A DNA stretch of 64,000 nucleotides, taken from assembly GCA_029907345.1 (NCBI GenBank), contig JARYMB010000006.1, positions 1-64,000 of the forward strand, given 5' to 3'. Below, one piece after another: positions 43,968 to 52,416 of this stretch (position 1 is its first letter; each line of letters opens with the position of its first letter). The notes under the pieces are model-generated. The model searched no databases and was not told the DNA's origin. It saw only the letters and a list, made by a program, of their open reading frames with translations. This DNA is from Methanolinea sp. Lineage in GTDB: Archaea; Halobacteriota; Methanomicrobia; Methanomicrobiales; Methanospirillaceae. Made by a program: the position numbers and the translations under genes.

Positions 43968-44456
43968 ATGCGGGTTGTCTTTGTCCCCAGGGAAGGAGTC
44001 GACCTCTACTCTGCTCTCCTCTCCTCAGAGACCAGCAGGGAGGCACTGCGGTTCTACCAGCCGGCAAGGACACCTGCCGGCGTCGAGGTCACGCCGGCAT
44101 CACTCGGGAGCGCCCTCTCCCTCGTATCAGACCTCCGGTGGTACGTCCGCCGGTACATGCACGACGTGTTATTCGAGATCGCTCCCGGCACTTTCTGCAC
44201 CGCCGATATCGCCCGGATGATCTATTACGGCAGGGAACCGGTCCTGCAGAAAAGGTGGAAATACAGGCGCATCTACTCGTTCCGGGAAGGGAGACTGGTG
44301 AGCGATGAACCCCTGCATGCCCGCGCAGACAGTGGAAAAAAGGTACCGGAAAAGGCAGGGGAAGGAGAGACGAGGATAGAGGTCTGGTGCACGAGGGACC
44401 AGTATCTCGCGAAAAAGGGGGGTGACCGGGAGGATTTTCCCATCACTTCTTCGTGA
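43968..44456 (+). CDS. Hypothetical protein between the two PAN genes
   Basis: 162 residues, no membrane segment and no motif I recognise. The central part is hydrophobic-basic (DLRWYVRRYMHDVLFEIAPGTFC, EPVLQKRWKYRRIYSF), and the end is charged and likely flexible. No good ribosome site precedes the ATG; GCAGGTTACGT is the nearest purine-rich stretch. It overlaps the convergent mscL end by 14 nt. Function unknown. Confidence 0.65.
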   Translation: MRVVFVPREGVDLYSALLSSETSREALRFYQPARTPAGVEVTPASLGSALSLVSDLRWYVRRYMHDVLFEIAPGTFCTADIARMIYYGREPVLQKRWKYRRIYSFREGRLVSDEPLHARADSGKKVPEKAGEGETRIEVWCTRDQYLAKKGGDREDFPITSS

Positions 44457-44748
44457 CCTTGTCCTCCCGAAGGACCTTTTTTGCAATCAGGAAGATGACG
44501 AACGCAACAATGATGAAATAGATCAGGTCGGCGAGGAACTGTCCCCAGCTGATGATGATCGGCCCGATTGCAAGTTTCGCGGTCTGCCAGTCCCCGCCCG
44601 GGATGAAAAACGTGATGACTGGCATGATGATATTGTCGACCAGGGACTTGACGAGCTGGTTGGCGGCAAGACCCATGATAAAGGCTATTGCGAGCCCGAT
44701 GACCTTGTATTCATACAGGAAGTCCATGAATTCTTTTAACATGCTCAT
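44443..44748 (-). CDS. mscL: Large-conductance mechanosensitive channel MscL
   Basis: 101 residues from ATG 44748, chosen because GGTGATC, a near-perfect anti-16S match, lies directly upstream. The first helix is preceded by MLKEFMDFLYEYKVIGLAIAFIMG, and the family residues NQLVKSLVDNIIMPVI and the second segment FLADLIYFIIVAFVIFLIAKK are present. The pentamer opens under membrane tension during hypo-osmotic shock. A TTAATAATATATT box lies about 35 nt upstream. Confidence 0.93.
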   Translation of the reverse strand: MSMLKEFMDFLYEYKVIGLAIAFIMGLAANQLVKSLVDNIIMPVITFFIPGGDWQTAKLAIGPIIISWGQFLADLIYFIIVAFVIFLIAKKVLREDKVTKK

Positions 44749-44912
44749 AGGATCACCAACCTTCATGGAGTAGAGAAAAATATATTATTAATGTATTGGT
44801 TGGGGACGGCTGGTGTAAGACGGTGATAACAGGGTTCTAAAGCGACGGTTGCCATTCACCCACCTGATAAGATGAGAAAATGGATCTTTCTGAAATGAAA
44901 AAGGGATATTGT

Positions 44913-46151
44913 TCAGGCAAACATGGCGCCGTAACCGGTCCTGATCATATGGCGCTCGAAATCCTGGCCTATCTTCTCGATCGCATCGATGAAATCCTCT
45001 TTCGAGACTGCCTCTCTCTCCCGCCTGATGGCAAACATGCCGGCCTCCATGCAGATCGCTTTTAAGTCAGCCCCGTTCTTGCCTTCGGTCAGCCTTGCTA
45101 TCTCCCCGAGATCCACATCCTCATCGAGGTTCATCTTCCGCGTATGGACCTTCAGGATGGCGGCCCTCCCCTGGATATCAGGGAGCGGGATCTCGATGAT
45201 CCGGTCAAACCTGCCCGGGCGGAGGAGGGCCCGGTCGAGGATATCTATCCTGTTCGTTGCACCGATGATCTTGACGTCCCCCCGCCGTTCGAACCCGTCC
45301 ATCCCGGCAAGGAGCTGCATCAGGGTGCGCTGGACCTCACGGTCGCCAGATGTCGTCGACTCGGTGCGGGAGGCCCCGACGGCATCGATCTCGTCGATGA
45401 AGATGATGGTCGGTGCCTTCTTCTTTGCCAGGTCAAAGAGTTCCCTGACCAGCCGTGCGCCCTCGCCGATGTATTTCTGGACGAGTTCCGAACCTACGAC
45501 GCGCAGGAAATGTGCATTGGTCTCGTGGGCGACGGCACGGGCAAGCAGAGTCTTGCCCGTTCCCGGCGGTCCGTGGAGGAGAACACCCTTGGGCGGCTCT
45601 ATCCCGACGCGCTCGAAGAGCTCGGGTCTCCTGAGGGGGAGCTCCACTGCCTCCCGTATCTCGTTTATCTGCGCGTCGAGACCGCCGATATCTGCATACG
45701 TCTCATCAGGACTCTCCACGACCTCCATGCCGTAGACCTGGGCGTCGTAGCTCTCCGGAAGGATATCGATAACGGCAAGGGACTGCTGGTTGAGCGTGCA
45801 CCGGACGCCCGGCTTGAGCTTCTCGGGGTCGATGCACATCGAGCTCCTGACCATGAACCTCGGGCCTGCGCTGCTCCTGACAACCACCCTCCCGTTGTCG
45901 AGCACGTCCGTGATTGTCCCGATGATAAGCGGGGGACTCCGCAACTGTTCGATCTCGCTCTTGAGTTTCCTGACCTCGCGTTCGTACCGTATCTTCTGGG
46001 TCTCGATGTAGCGCTTGTCCGACTCAATCTGGCGGATCTGTTCCCGCAGTTCCAGGTTGCGGGTCTCCATGTGAGTGACCCTGTCGAGGAGATAGCGGTA
46101 GAGCTCCTCGGGGTTCTGGGGTTCCTGGGATTGGCGGGCACTTTCCACCAT
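44913..46151 (-). CDS. Proteasome-activating nucleotidase 2
   Basis: 412 residues from MVESARQSQ; an open extension upstream runs through the promoter and is rejected. A long coiled coil (about 12-75), an OB domain (about 78-140) and the AAA+ core with [18 protein letters not shown] and [11 protein letters not shown] are present. The C terminus is M-F-A: Phe replaces the Tyr of the HbYX motif. It may still dock weakly, act on another partner, or assemble with PAN1. It is divergent from MBF1. Confidence 0.93.
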   Translation of the reverse strand: MVESARQSQEPQNPEELYRYLLDRVTHMETRNLELREQIRQIESDKRYIETQKIRYEREVRKLKSEIEQLRSPPLIIGTITDVLDNGRVVVRSSAGPRFMVRSSMCIDPEKLKPGVRCTLNQQSLAVIDILPESYDAQVYGMEVVESPDETYADIGGLDAQINEIREAVELPLRRPELFERVGIEPPKGVLLHGPPGTGKTLLARAVAHETNAHFLRVVGSELVQKYIGEGARLVRELFDLAKKKAPTIIFIDEIDAVGASRTESTTSGDREVQRTLMQLLAGMDGFERRGDVKIIGATNRIDILDRALLRPGRFDRIIEIPLPDIQGRAAILKVHTRKMNLDEDVDLGEIARLTEGKNGADLKAICMEAGMFAIRREREAVSKEDFIDAIEKIGQDFERHMIRTGYGAMFA

Positions 46152-46168
46152 TTTTCTGCCTCGATTAA

Positions 46169-46194
46169 GTATATAGGGAAAAATGTCTATAAAG
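46169..46194. promoter_or_regulatory. Overlapping divergent promoters, PAN2 and MBF1
   Basis: GTATATAG (46169-46176) is spaced for a plus-strand start near 46200, ahead of MBF1. CTTTATAGAC on the minus strand (46185-46194) is spaced for a start near 46163, ahead of PAN2. The boxes interleave, so polymerase at one should hinder the other. Confidence 0.5.
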
Positions 46195-46209
46195 ATGTTT
46201 GCGACGAGT

Positions 46210-46701
46210 ATGCAGTGCGAAATGTGCGGCGCAAAGATCCAGGGGCAATCGAAAACGGTCAGGGTGGAAGGGGCCGTGCTCGAGGTCTGTGCCCAGTGTG
46301 CCCGGTATGGTACAGAGGTTCCCAAGATTCAAAAACCAGTCCAGCGGACCGGTACTGCCCTTCGCGCGCCGGTGGTACAGCCTGAAAAAAGGAAGAGGGA
46401 TGTCTTTGACTTCATCGAGGGAGAGATCGTCGAGGACTACGGGGAGAGAATTCGCACTGCCAGGATGGAGAGGGGCTGGTCCCAGAAGGATCTTGCAATG
46501 CAGCTCAAGGAGAAGGAGCTCCTGATCAAGAAGATCGAGAAGGGAGACCTCATCCCGGAAGACGATGTCAGGAAGAAACTTGAGAAGGCATTGAACATAC
46601 GCCTCATCGACTCGCCATCCGCAGAGGAGAGCGCAAGGCAGGGGGGCAGGGTCGTCCCGACCCTCGGCGATCTCATCTCCCTCAAGAAGGTCAAAAAGTG
46701 A
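46210..46701 (+). CDS. Archaeal multiprotein bridging factor 1 (aMBF1)
   Basis: 163 residues from ATG 46210 ([10 protein letters not shown]), the usual family start; two upstream in-frame ATGs lie near the transcript start. A zinc ribbon has CxxC (QCEMCG) and a second CxxC (VCAQCARYG). After a flexible linker comes the Cro/C1-type helix-turn-helix ([35 protein letters not shown]). In archaea the protein associates with the ribosome 30S subunit rather than bridging TBP as in eukaryotes. Confidence 0.93.
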   Translation: MQCEMCGAKIQGQSKTVRVEGAVLEVCAQCARYGTEVPKIQKPVQRTGTALRAPVVQPEKRKRDVFDFIEGEIVEDYGERIRTARMERGWSQKDLAMQLKEKELLIKKIEKGDLIPEDDVRKKLEKALNIRLIDSPSAEESARQGGRVVPTLGDLISLKKVKK

Positions 46702-46718
46702 GCCTCCGTCTCATCAAT

Positions 46719-46727
46719 TTTATATAG
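46719..46727 (+). promoter_or_regulatory. Promoter of the aromatic amino acid operon
   Basis: TTTATATAG preceded by CAAT gives a strong TATA box. The expected start near 46749 is almost on the ATG of the 15-codon leader ORF at 46752, more than 200 nt upstream of the first enzyme gene. Confidence 0.6.
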
Positions 46728-46751
46728 GGAGAAAGACAACTTTTCTCTCCA

Positions 46752-46799
46752 ATGCAGGGTGAGTGTTTTTTCGCCGGTGAGTGTTTTTATCTCCGCTAG
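46752..46799 (+). CDS. Candidate leader peptide rich in Phe/Tyr
   Basis: A 15-codon ORF, MQGECFFAGECFYLR, starts about 3 nt after the predicted transcript start, so it would be translated from a leaderless mRNA. It is built from an 18-nt tandem repeat (46758-46775 and 46776-46793) that encodes GECFFA then GECFYL. Three Phe codons and one Tyr codon fall in 15, in front of genes making exactly these amino acids. The Phe/Tyr codons coincide with two U-runs, which in archaea can themselves act as termination signals. This is the layout of an attenuator leader. No such leader is known to me in archaea; the assignment is inference. Confidence 0.5.
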   Translation: MQGECFFAGECFYLR

Positions 46800-46810
46800 C
46801 GACGCCTCTT

Positions 46811-46928
46811 GCATCAGCCTTAAAAGAACTATTCTCGCGCACCCCTCCACCGGAGCCACGGCCCTGATGCGGGGTTGCACGTTTTTCGGTTATTATTGGC
46901 TTTTTAACTAGCCCATCGGCCGTTTTTT
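46811..46928 (+). promoter_or_regulatory. Structured leader with competing stems and U-run upstream of the aro operon
   Basis: GCATCAG (46811-46817) can pair with CTGATGC (46864-46870), and ACCCC (46841-46845) with GGGGT (46871-46875). The two pairings cross, so they are either mutually exclusive or form a pseudoknot. Further on, GCC-CATC-GGC (46911-46920) is a small stem followed by CGTTTTTT (46921-46928), a terminator-like end 35 nt before the first enzyme start. Other U5 tracts lie at 46882-46886 and 46901-46905. Confidence 0.45.
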
Positions 46929-46962
46929 CACAAAAGATGTGCTGTATGGGCGGGAGATCATG

Positions 46963-47763
46963 ATGAGAGGAAAAGAAATTCGTCTGGAACGGATCATGGA
47001 CCGGAACACCGGCAGGACGATCATCGTTCCCATGGACCACGGGGTCACAAGCGGGCCGATAGAGGGCCTGACAGACCTCGGGCGGGCCGTCGACCTTGTT
47101 GCGGAGGGGGGTGCAAACGCAGTCCTCGGCCACGTCGGGCTGTCCCTGCACGGGCACAGGAAGAGTGGCAGGGACATCGGCCTCATCCTCCACCTGTCGG
47201 CGAGCACTTCGATCGGGCCCGACCCGAACGAAAAGGTCCTTGTCAACACCGTTACGAACGCACTCCGGATGGGTGCGGACGCCGTCTCGATCCATATCAA
47301 CATCGGTGCCGACTCCGAGGCCCGGATGCTTGCCGACCTCGGCCGCACTGCAGTCGAGTGCATGGAGTGGGGAATGCCGCTCCTCGCGATGATGTACCCG
47401 AGGGGCCGGAAGATCGAGAACGAACACCATGTCAGCCACGTGAGCCTTGCCGCACGCGTTGCAGCGGAGCTCGGGGCCGATATTGTCAAGACCGTTTACA
47501 CCGGGGACCCTGACAGTTTCAGGGAAGTCACGAGGGGCTGCCCCGTCCCCGTCGTCGTCGCCGGAGGGAGCAAAACGAGTGACCTTGCCACGCTCGAGAT
47601 GATCGAGGGGGCCATGGAGGGAGGGGCAGCAGGCATCTCCATCGGGAGAAACGCTTTCCAGCATCCGACACCCGACAGGTTCATCGCTGCCGCCGCGCTC
47701 ATCGTGCACCAGGGACGGTCTGCCGAAGAAGCATACGAGATACTCCAGGAGAAGAGAAAATGA
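46963..47763 (+). CDS. Class I aldolase of the DhnA/ADH synthase family, copy 1
   Basis: 266 residues from ATG 46963, chosen by alignment with copy 2 and the GGGAG 6 nt upstream. [13 protein letters not shown] has the conserved Asp-His, and [10 protein letters not shown] the Schiff-base Lys. [15 protein letters not shown] and [18 protein letters not shown] are family signatures. The family includes ADH synthase (MJ0400), which joins 6-deoxy-5-ketofructose phosphate to aspartate semialdehyde, and the MJ1585 aldolase that makes that ketose. It is the first gene of the aro operon. Confidence 0.9.
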   Translation: MRGKEIRLERIMDRNTGRTIIVPMDHGVTSGPIEGLTDLGRAVDLVAEGGANAVLGHVGLSLHGHRKSGRDIGLILHLSASTSIGPDPNEKVLVNTVTNALRMGADAVSIHINIGADSEARMLADLGRTAVECMEWGMPLLAMMYPRGRKIENEHHVSHVSLAARVAAELGADIVKTVYTGDPDSFREVTRGCPVPVVVAGGSKTSDLATLEMIEGAMEGGAAGISIGRNAFQHPTPDRFIAAAALIVHQGRSAEEAYEILQEKRK

Positions 47764-48542
47764 TTGGAAAGGAGATAAGAATCGAACGGATCATGGACCG
47801 GAACACGGGCCGGTCCGTCATCGTGCCCATGGACCACGGGTTCACGCTGGGCCAGATAGAGGGGTTGAAGGACATGACACGCACGATCTCCGAGGTGAGC
47901 GAGGGCGGCGCAAACGCGATCGTCCTCCACAAGGGCATCGTGAAAAGGGGTCACAGGAGGAAGGGGAGGGACATCGGGCTCATCGTTCACCTCTCGGGCA
48001 GCACCTCGCTGAACCCTGACCCAAACGACAAGGTTCTCGTCTGCACTGTCGAGGAGGCAATCGCACTCGGGGCAGACGCAGTGTCCATCCACATCAACCT
48101 CGGTGCTCCGAACGAGTCGAGGATGCTTGAATCTGCCGGACTTATCGTGAAAGACTGCAACCGGTGGGGAATACCCCTCCTCGTGATGATCTACCCGAGG
48201 GGCAAGGGGATCAACCCCACAGCCCCCGAGACTGTCGGTCACTGCGTGAGGGTGGCAGAGGAACTTGGGGCAGACCTCATCAAGACCAACTACACGGGGG
48301 ACCCGAAAACCTTCGCCGATATCGTTTCGGCCTGTTCAGTCCCGGTGTTCATTGCCGGGGGAGAGAAGGCCGGGGATCTCGAGACACTGGAGATCATCAG
48401 GGATTCCGTCCGGGCGGGGGGTGCGGGTGTCTGCGTGGGCCGGAACGCCTTCCAGAGGGAAAATCCCCGTGCTTTCGTCGAGGCACTCTGCAAAGTCGTG
48501 CACGGGGAGATGGATCCCAAAAAAGCCCTCAAGGGAGATTGA
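47760..48542 (+). CDS. Class I aldolase of the DhnA/ADH synthase family, copy 2
   Basis: 260 residues. The start overlaps copy 1 as [17 protein letters not shown] and [10 protein letters not shown] carry the active-site Asp and Lys, and [16 protein letters not shown] resembles known ADH synthases most. Copy 2 (or copy 1) makes 2-amino-3,7-dideoxy-D-threo-hept-6-ulosonate, the first intermediate of the archaeal route to dehydroquinate. With both copies in one operon, they may catalyse the two consecutive aldolase steps. Which does which cannot be decided here. Confidence 0.9.
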   Translation: MIGKEIRIERIMDRNTGRSVIVPMDHGFTLGQIEGLKDMTRTISEVSEGGANAIVLHKGIVKRGHRRKGRDIGLIVHLSGSTSLNPDPNDKVLVCTVEEAIALGADAVSIHINLGAPNESRMLESAGLIVKDCNRWGIPLLVMIYPRGKGINPTAPETVGHCVRVAEELGADLIKTNYTGDPKTFADIVSACSVPVFIAGGEKAGDLETLEIIRDSVRAGGAGVCVGRNAFQRENPRAFVEALCKVVHGEMDPKKALKGD

Positions 48543-49529
48543 ATGAAGGAATTCTGGGTCGATGCCCGGCCCTGGAGAAAGGAGATAGCCACGGCCGCGC
48601 TCGAGTCGGGGGCCGGGACAATCGTTGCCGATTCCGCGTCAGACGTCAAAGCGCTCGCCAGGGTGAGGGTCGTTGCCCGGGACGGGGATCTCGTGCCGGG
48701 ACGGGACGTCTTTGAAGTGTCGATCACGGGCAGGGAGAGCGAGGAACTGGCCGTGGAGAAGGCCCGGGAGGGTTACGTCGTCATCGATGCCGATGACTGG
48801 AAGGTGATCCCCCTCGAGAACCTCGTCGCCCGGACGGATCGGATCATCGCCCGGGTGACTTCCCCACAGGAGGCACTCCTCGCCCTCCAGGTCCTGGAAA
48901 AGGGCGTTGCGGGGGTGCTTCTCGACACGGATGACCCGGCCGCCGTGAAGGAGACGGGAACACTGATGCATCGCGGGCAGGAGGAGGTCTCCCTTGTCCC
49001 GTTCACCATTACCGCAGTCCGACCTGCAGGCATGGGCGACCGCGTCTGCGTGGATACGTGTTCCCTCCTCTCCGAGGGCGAAGGCCTCCTTGTCGGGAAC
49101 ACATCATCCGCCTTCCTCCTCGTCCATGCCGAAACCCTCGAGAACCCCTACGTGGCCCCAAGGCCGTTCCGGGTCAATGCAGGGGCGGTCCATGCGTACC
49201 TCCTCTCGCCGGGGGGAAAAACATCGTATCTCTCGGATCTCTCGGCAGGAGACAGGGTGCTTGTGGTCGATCGGGACGGTGTCGCCCGCGAGGTGACAGT
49301 CGGGCGCGTCAAGATCGAGAAGAGACCACTCCTGCTCGTCGAGGCGGAGGCTGACGGCGTTCCCTGCAGCCTGATCCTCCAGAACGCAGAGACGATACGC
49401 CTCGTTGCGACGGATGGTTCGGCGGTCTCCGTGGTCGGTCTGTCGGCAGGCGATACCGTGATGGGATGCGTGAAGGAGGCCGGAAGGCACTTTGGAATGG
49501 CTGTCCGGGAAAGCATCGTGGAGAAGTGA
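48543..49529 (+). CDS. aroB': 3-dehydroquinate synthase II
   Basis: 328 residues, the typical archaeal type, unrelated to bacterial AroB. KEFWVDARPWRKEIATAALESG at the start, GYVVIDADDWKVIPLENLVA, and NAGAVHAYLLSPGGKTSYLSDLSAGD are family signatures. It oxidatively deaminates and cyclises ADH to 3-dehydroquinate with NAD. Its ATG directly follows the copy 2 aldolase TGA, so translation is coupled and the two products act in sequence. Confidence 0.95.
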   Translation: MKEFWVDARPWRKEIATAALESGAGTIVADSASDVKALARVRVVARDGDLVPGRDVFEVSITGRESEELAVEKAREGYVVIDADDWKVIPLENLVARTDRIIARVTSPQEALLALQVLEKGVAGVLLDTDDPAAVKETGTLMHRGQEEVSLVPFTITAVRPAGMGDRVCVDTCSLLSEGEGLLVGNTSSAFLLVHAETLENPYVAPRPFRVNAGAVHAYLLSPGGKTSYLSDLSAGDRVLVVDRDGVAREVTVGRVKIEKRPLLLVEAEADGVPCSLILQNAETIRLVATDGSAVSVVGLSAGDTVMGCVKEAGRHFGMAVRESIVEK

Positions 49530-49535
49530 TCCCTA

Positions 49536-50360
49536 GTGAAAGTGGGAATCATCGGCGGGACCGGAAAGATGGGGACGTTCTTTGGGAATGTCTTTTCCCG
49601 GGCCGGCCACGATGTCATGGTGTCCGGGAGGAGCACAAAGACGCGTGACGTGGACATTGCGAACCAGTGCGATATCGTCATGGTATCCGTTCCCATCCGG
49701 GAGACAGTCAGGGTCATCAGGCAGGTTGCCCCCCTCCTCTCCGAGGAGCAGGTGTTCTGCGACCTGACTTCCCTGAAGGCTGCCCCGGTCCGCGCAATGC
49801 TCGAGTCCAGGGCCAGGGTGGTCGGTCTCCACCCCATGTTCGGGCCTTCGGCAGAAAGCCTCCACCGGCAGACAATCATTGCAACCCCGGCCCGGTGCGA
49901 TGAAGAAACCCTCGGAAACCTCCTTGAGATCTTCCGATCGCAGGGAGCCCGCGTCACGATCACGACTCCGGAAGAGCATGACAGGATGATGGCAGTCGTG
50001 CAGGGTCTGACGCATTACGTCACCCTCGGAATGGCCGGGACGATGCGCAGGCTGGGTATGTCGCCGGAAGACACGATGGCGTTCATGAGCCCGATCTACC
50101 AGATCGAGATGTGCCTCGTTGGCAGGTTACTCTCGCAGGACCCGGACCTCTATGCCGATATCCTCATGCTGAACCCGGAAGTCCCGGCAGTACTGTCGGC
50201 TTGCAATGAATCGTTTGCAGGTCTCCACGGGATCGTCACGAAGGGGGACGCAGATGAATTCAGGCGTTTTTTCCTTGAAAATTCGCGCCATTTCGGGGAT
50301 TACTGCACCAGGGCCGCCGGGGAATCCGACATGCTGATATCAGCCATGGTGAGGAGATGA
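49536..50360 (+). CDS. tyrA: Prephenate dehydrogenase
   Basis: 274 residues starting at GTG 49536, 6 nt after aroB'. GIIGGTGKMGTFFG is the NAD-binding loop. VVGLHPMFGPSAESLHRQ and EHDRMMAVVQGLTHYVTL carry the catalytic His and substrate-binding residues. No chorismate mutase or ACT domain is attached. It oxidatively decarboxylates prephenate to 4-hydroxyphenylpyruvate on the way to tyrosine. Confidence 0.93.
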   Translation: MKVGIIGGTGKMGTFFGNVFSRAGHDVMVSGRSTKTRDVDIANQCDIVMVSVPIRETVRVIRQVAPLLSEEQVFCDLTSLKAAPVRAMLESRARVVGLHPMFGPSAESLHRQTIIATPARCDEETLGNLLEIFRSQGARVTITTPEEHDRMMAVVQGLTHYVTLGMAGTMRRLGMSPEDTMAFMSPIYQIEMCLVGRLLSQDPDLYADILMLNPEVPAVLSACNESFAGLHGIVTKGDADEFRRFFLENSRHFGDYCTRAAGESDMLISAMVRR

Positions 50361-51157
50361 AGGTCTTTGCACTGGGTCCCGAGGGGACCTTCAGCCACGA
50401 ACTGGGCTGGCGCATATTCGGGGAAGCGGTCACCCTCGTCCCCACCATCCGGCGCATCTTCGAGGCTGTCGAAAAGGGTGAGGGTGATGGGATTGTCCCG
50501 CTCGAAAACAGCGAGGCCGGAGGCGTGGGAGCATCCATGGACGGATTGCTCACGTTTAAGGTCTGGATTACGGGCGAGACATGTGTCCCGGTACACCACT
50601 ACCTCGTATCCCTGGGACCTCTCGCGGAAGCCCGCGTTATCTACGTCCATCCCCAGACACACGAGCAGTGCAGCGACATCATCGAGGAACTGGGGATTCC
50701 CGTTGTTCACACGCCCAGCAATGCCCAGAGCGCACGTGAACTCGTCCGTTCCGGCAGGGGGGCTGCAATCGTTCCAAAGATGACAGCCCGCCTCTATGAC
50801 CTGCCTGTACAGAAGGCCTGCGTCGAGAACAGCGATCAGAACGTGACCCGGTTCGTCACCATATCGTCCAGGCCCTATGGAGGGTCCCGATCGGTCAAGG
50901 GCAGCATCATCGTGGACCCGCGCGAGGACAGGGCGGGTCTCCTCCACGACATCCTCGGGGTCTTCTCGAGGAAAGGGATCAACCTCACGCGCATCGAGTC
51001 CCGCCCGTCGAAGAGGGGCATCGGGAGTTACGTCTTCTTCATCGATTACCAGTTTTCGGGTGAAGGGTCGCTGGCGGCCCTTGAGGAATTGAAGGAGATG
51101 ACCTGCGTCAAGGACCTGGGACGGTACCCCGTCCTGGAGGTGCCGGAATGGACGTAA
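50357..51157 (+). CDS. pheA: Prephenate dehydratase
   Basis: 266 residues; the ATG overlaps the tyrA stop (ATGA). GPEGTFSHE at the N terminus, PLENSEAGGVGASMDGL and the Thr-Arg-Phe active-site motif in NVTRFVTIS are intact. A C-terminal ACT domain (IIVDPREDRAGLLHDILGVFSRKGINLTRIESRPS) should bind phenylalanine for feedback inhibition. It forms phenylpyruvate for phenylalanine. Chorismate mutase is not in the cluster and must be elsewhere. Confidence 0.95.
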   Translation: MKVFALGPEGTFSHELGWRIFGEAVTLVPTIRRIFEAVEKGEGDGIVPLENSEAGGVGASMDGLLTFKVWITGETCVPVHHYLVSLGPLAEARVIYVHPQTHEQCSDIIEELGIPVVHTPSNAQSARELVRSGRGAAIVPKMTARLYDLPVQKACVENSDQNVTRFVTISSRPYGGSRSVKGSIIVDPREDRAGLLHDILGVFSRKGINLTRIESRPSKRGIGSYVFFIDYQFSGEGSLAALEELKEMTCVKDLGRYPVLEVPEWT

Positions 51158-52416
51158 CGCTCCGGAAGGCGGGGCCGCTGGACTGCACCTTCGTTGCACC
51201 CCCGTCGAAGAGTTACACGCACCGTGCCCTGATTGCAGCAGCCCTTGCAGCCGGTGAATCATATGTTGCGGATCCGCTCGTCTCGGACGACACAGCGGTG
51301 ACCAGGAACGCACTCGAATCGATGGGCATATCGATGAGAGAAGGGGAGGAAGGTCTCCTCGTATCGGGCAGGGGGGGCAGGTTTTCCTGCCCGGACGGTC
51401 TCGTTATCGATACGGGGGAGTCCGGAACGAGCATGCGCCTCCTCTGTTCGGTCGCCCTCCTCTGCGGGCGTCCCGTGACGCTCACAGGGTCCCGGCGGAT
51501 GCAGGAGAGGCCTGTTGGCCCGCTTGCCGCGGCAATCAGGGCGCTCGGCGGAAAAGTCGGGTTCCTCGCGAGGGAGGGGTACCCTCCCGTGAGGGTATCC
51601 GGGTCGCTCGATGGTGGAGAGATCGCCATCGATGCGGGGATCAGCAGCCAGTTTGTCTCGTCGGTTCTCCTCGTCGCTCCCCTCGCCCGAAAAGACGTCA
51701 CGGTCACGATCGGGGGAAACGTTGCTTCGAAGTCCTACATCGACGTGACGATCAGTGTCATGGAAGCATTCTCTGCCAGGGTGGAACGCGAGGGATACCA
51801 CCGCTTCTGCGTCCCTGCAGGTCATGGATACAGGCCATCACGGTACCGCGTCGAGGGGGACTACTCGTCGGCATCGTACTTCTTTGCACTGGCCCCCCTC
51901 TGCGGCGGCAGGGTGGTCGTGAAAAATCTCAATCCACGCTCGTGCCAGGGTGACCGCGCGTTCCTCGACTGTCTCGAACGGATGGGATGCCACGTAAAGT
52001 CAGGAGAGGACCAGGTGGAGGTATCCTCTGACGGAAACATTGACGGGATCACGGCGGACATGACCTCTTTTCCGGACACCGTGCAGACGCTCTGCATGGT
52101 TGCATCCAAGGCCAGGGGACCAACCCGGATCCTTGGTGTCGGGCACCTCCGGTACAAGGAGAGTGATCGCCTCGCCGGGACGGCCCGCCTGCTGTCCGCG
52201 CTCGGGGCCAAGGTAAGGGTGGAGGACGATTCGCTTACCATCATCCCCGGTCACCTGCACGGAGGAGAGATCGACCCGGGATCCGATCACCGGACCGCAA
52301 TGAGTTTTGCCACCCTCGGGCTCGCGACAGGAAATCTAAAGATTAGAAACGCGGAATGTGTCAGTAAATCGTTCCCGGGATTCTGGGAACAGCTCTCCAA
52401 GCAGGGGCTTGTATGA
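51148..52416 (+). CDS. aroA: 5-enolpyruvylshikimate-3-phosphate synthase
   Basis: 422 residues; the start lies inside the end of pheA. PPSKSYTHRALIAAALA, DTGESGTSMRLLCSVALL, GSRRMQERPVGPL, RYKESDRLAGTA and DHRTAMSFATLGLA are the conserved substrate-binding blocks. It transfers the enolpyruvyl group of PEP to shikimate 3-phosphate. Length is normal and the protein is complete. Confidence 0.96.
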   Translation: MDVTLRKAGPLDCTFVAPPSKSYTHRALIAAALAAGESYVADPLVSDDTAVTRNALESMGISMREGEEGLLVSGRGGRFSCPDGLVIDTGESGTSMRLLCSVALLCGRPVTLTGSRRMQERPVGPLAAAIRALGGKVGFLAREGYPPVRVSGSLDGGEIAIDAGISSQFVSSVLLVAPLARKDVTVTIGGNVASKSYIDVTISVMEAFSARVEREGYHRFCVPAGHGYRPSRYRVEGDYSSASYFFALAPLCGGRVVVKNLNPRSCQGDRAFLDCLERMGCHVKSGEDQVEVSSDGNIDGITADMTSFPDTVQTLCMVASKARGPTRILGVGHLRYKESDRLAGTARLLSALGAKVRVEDDSLTIIPGHLHGGEIDPGSDHRTAMSFATLGLATGNLKIRNAECVSKSFPGFWEQLSKQGLV

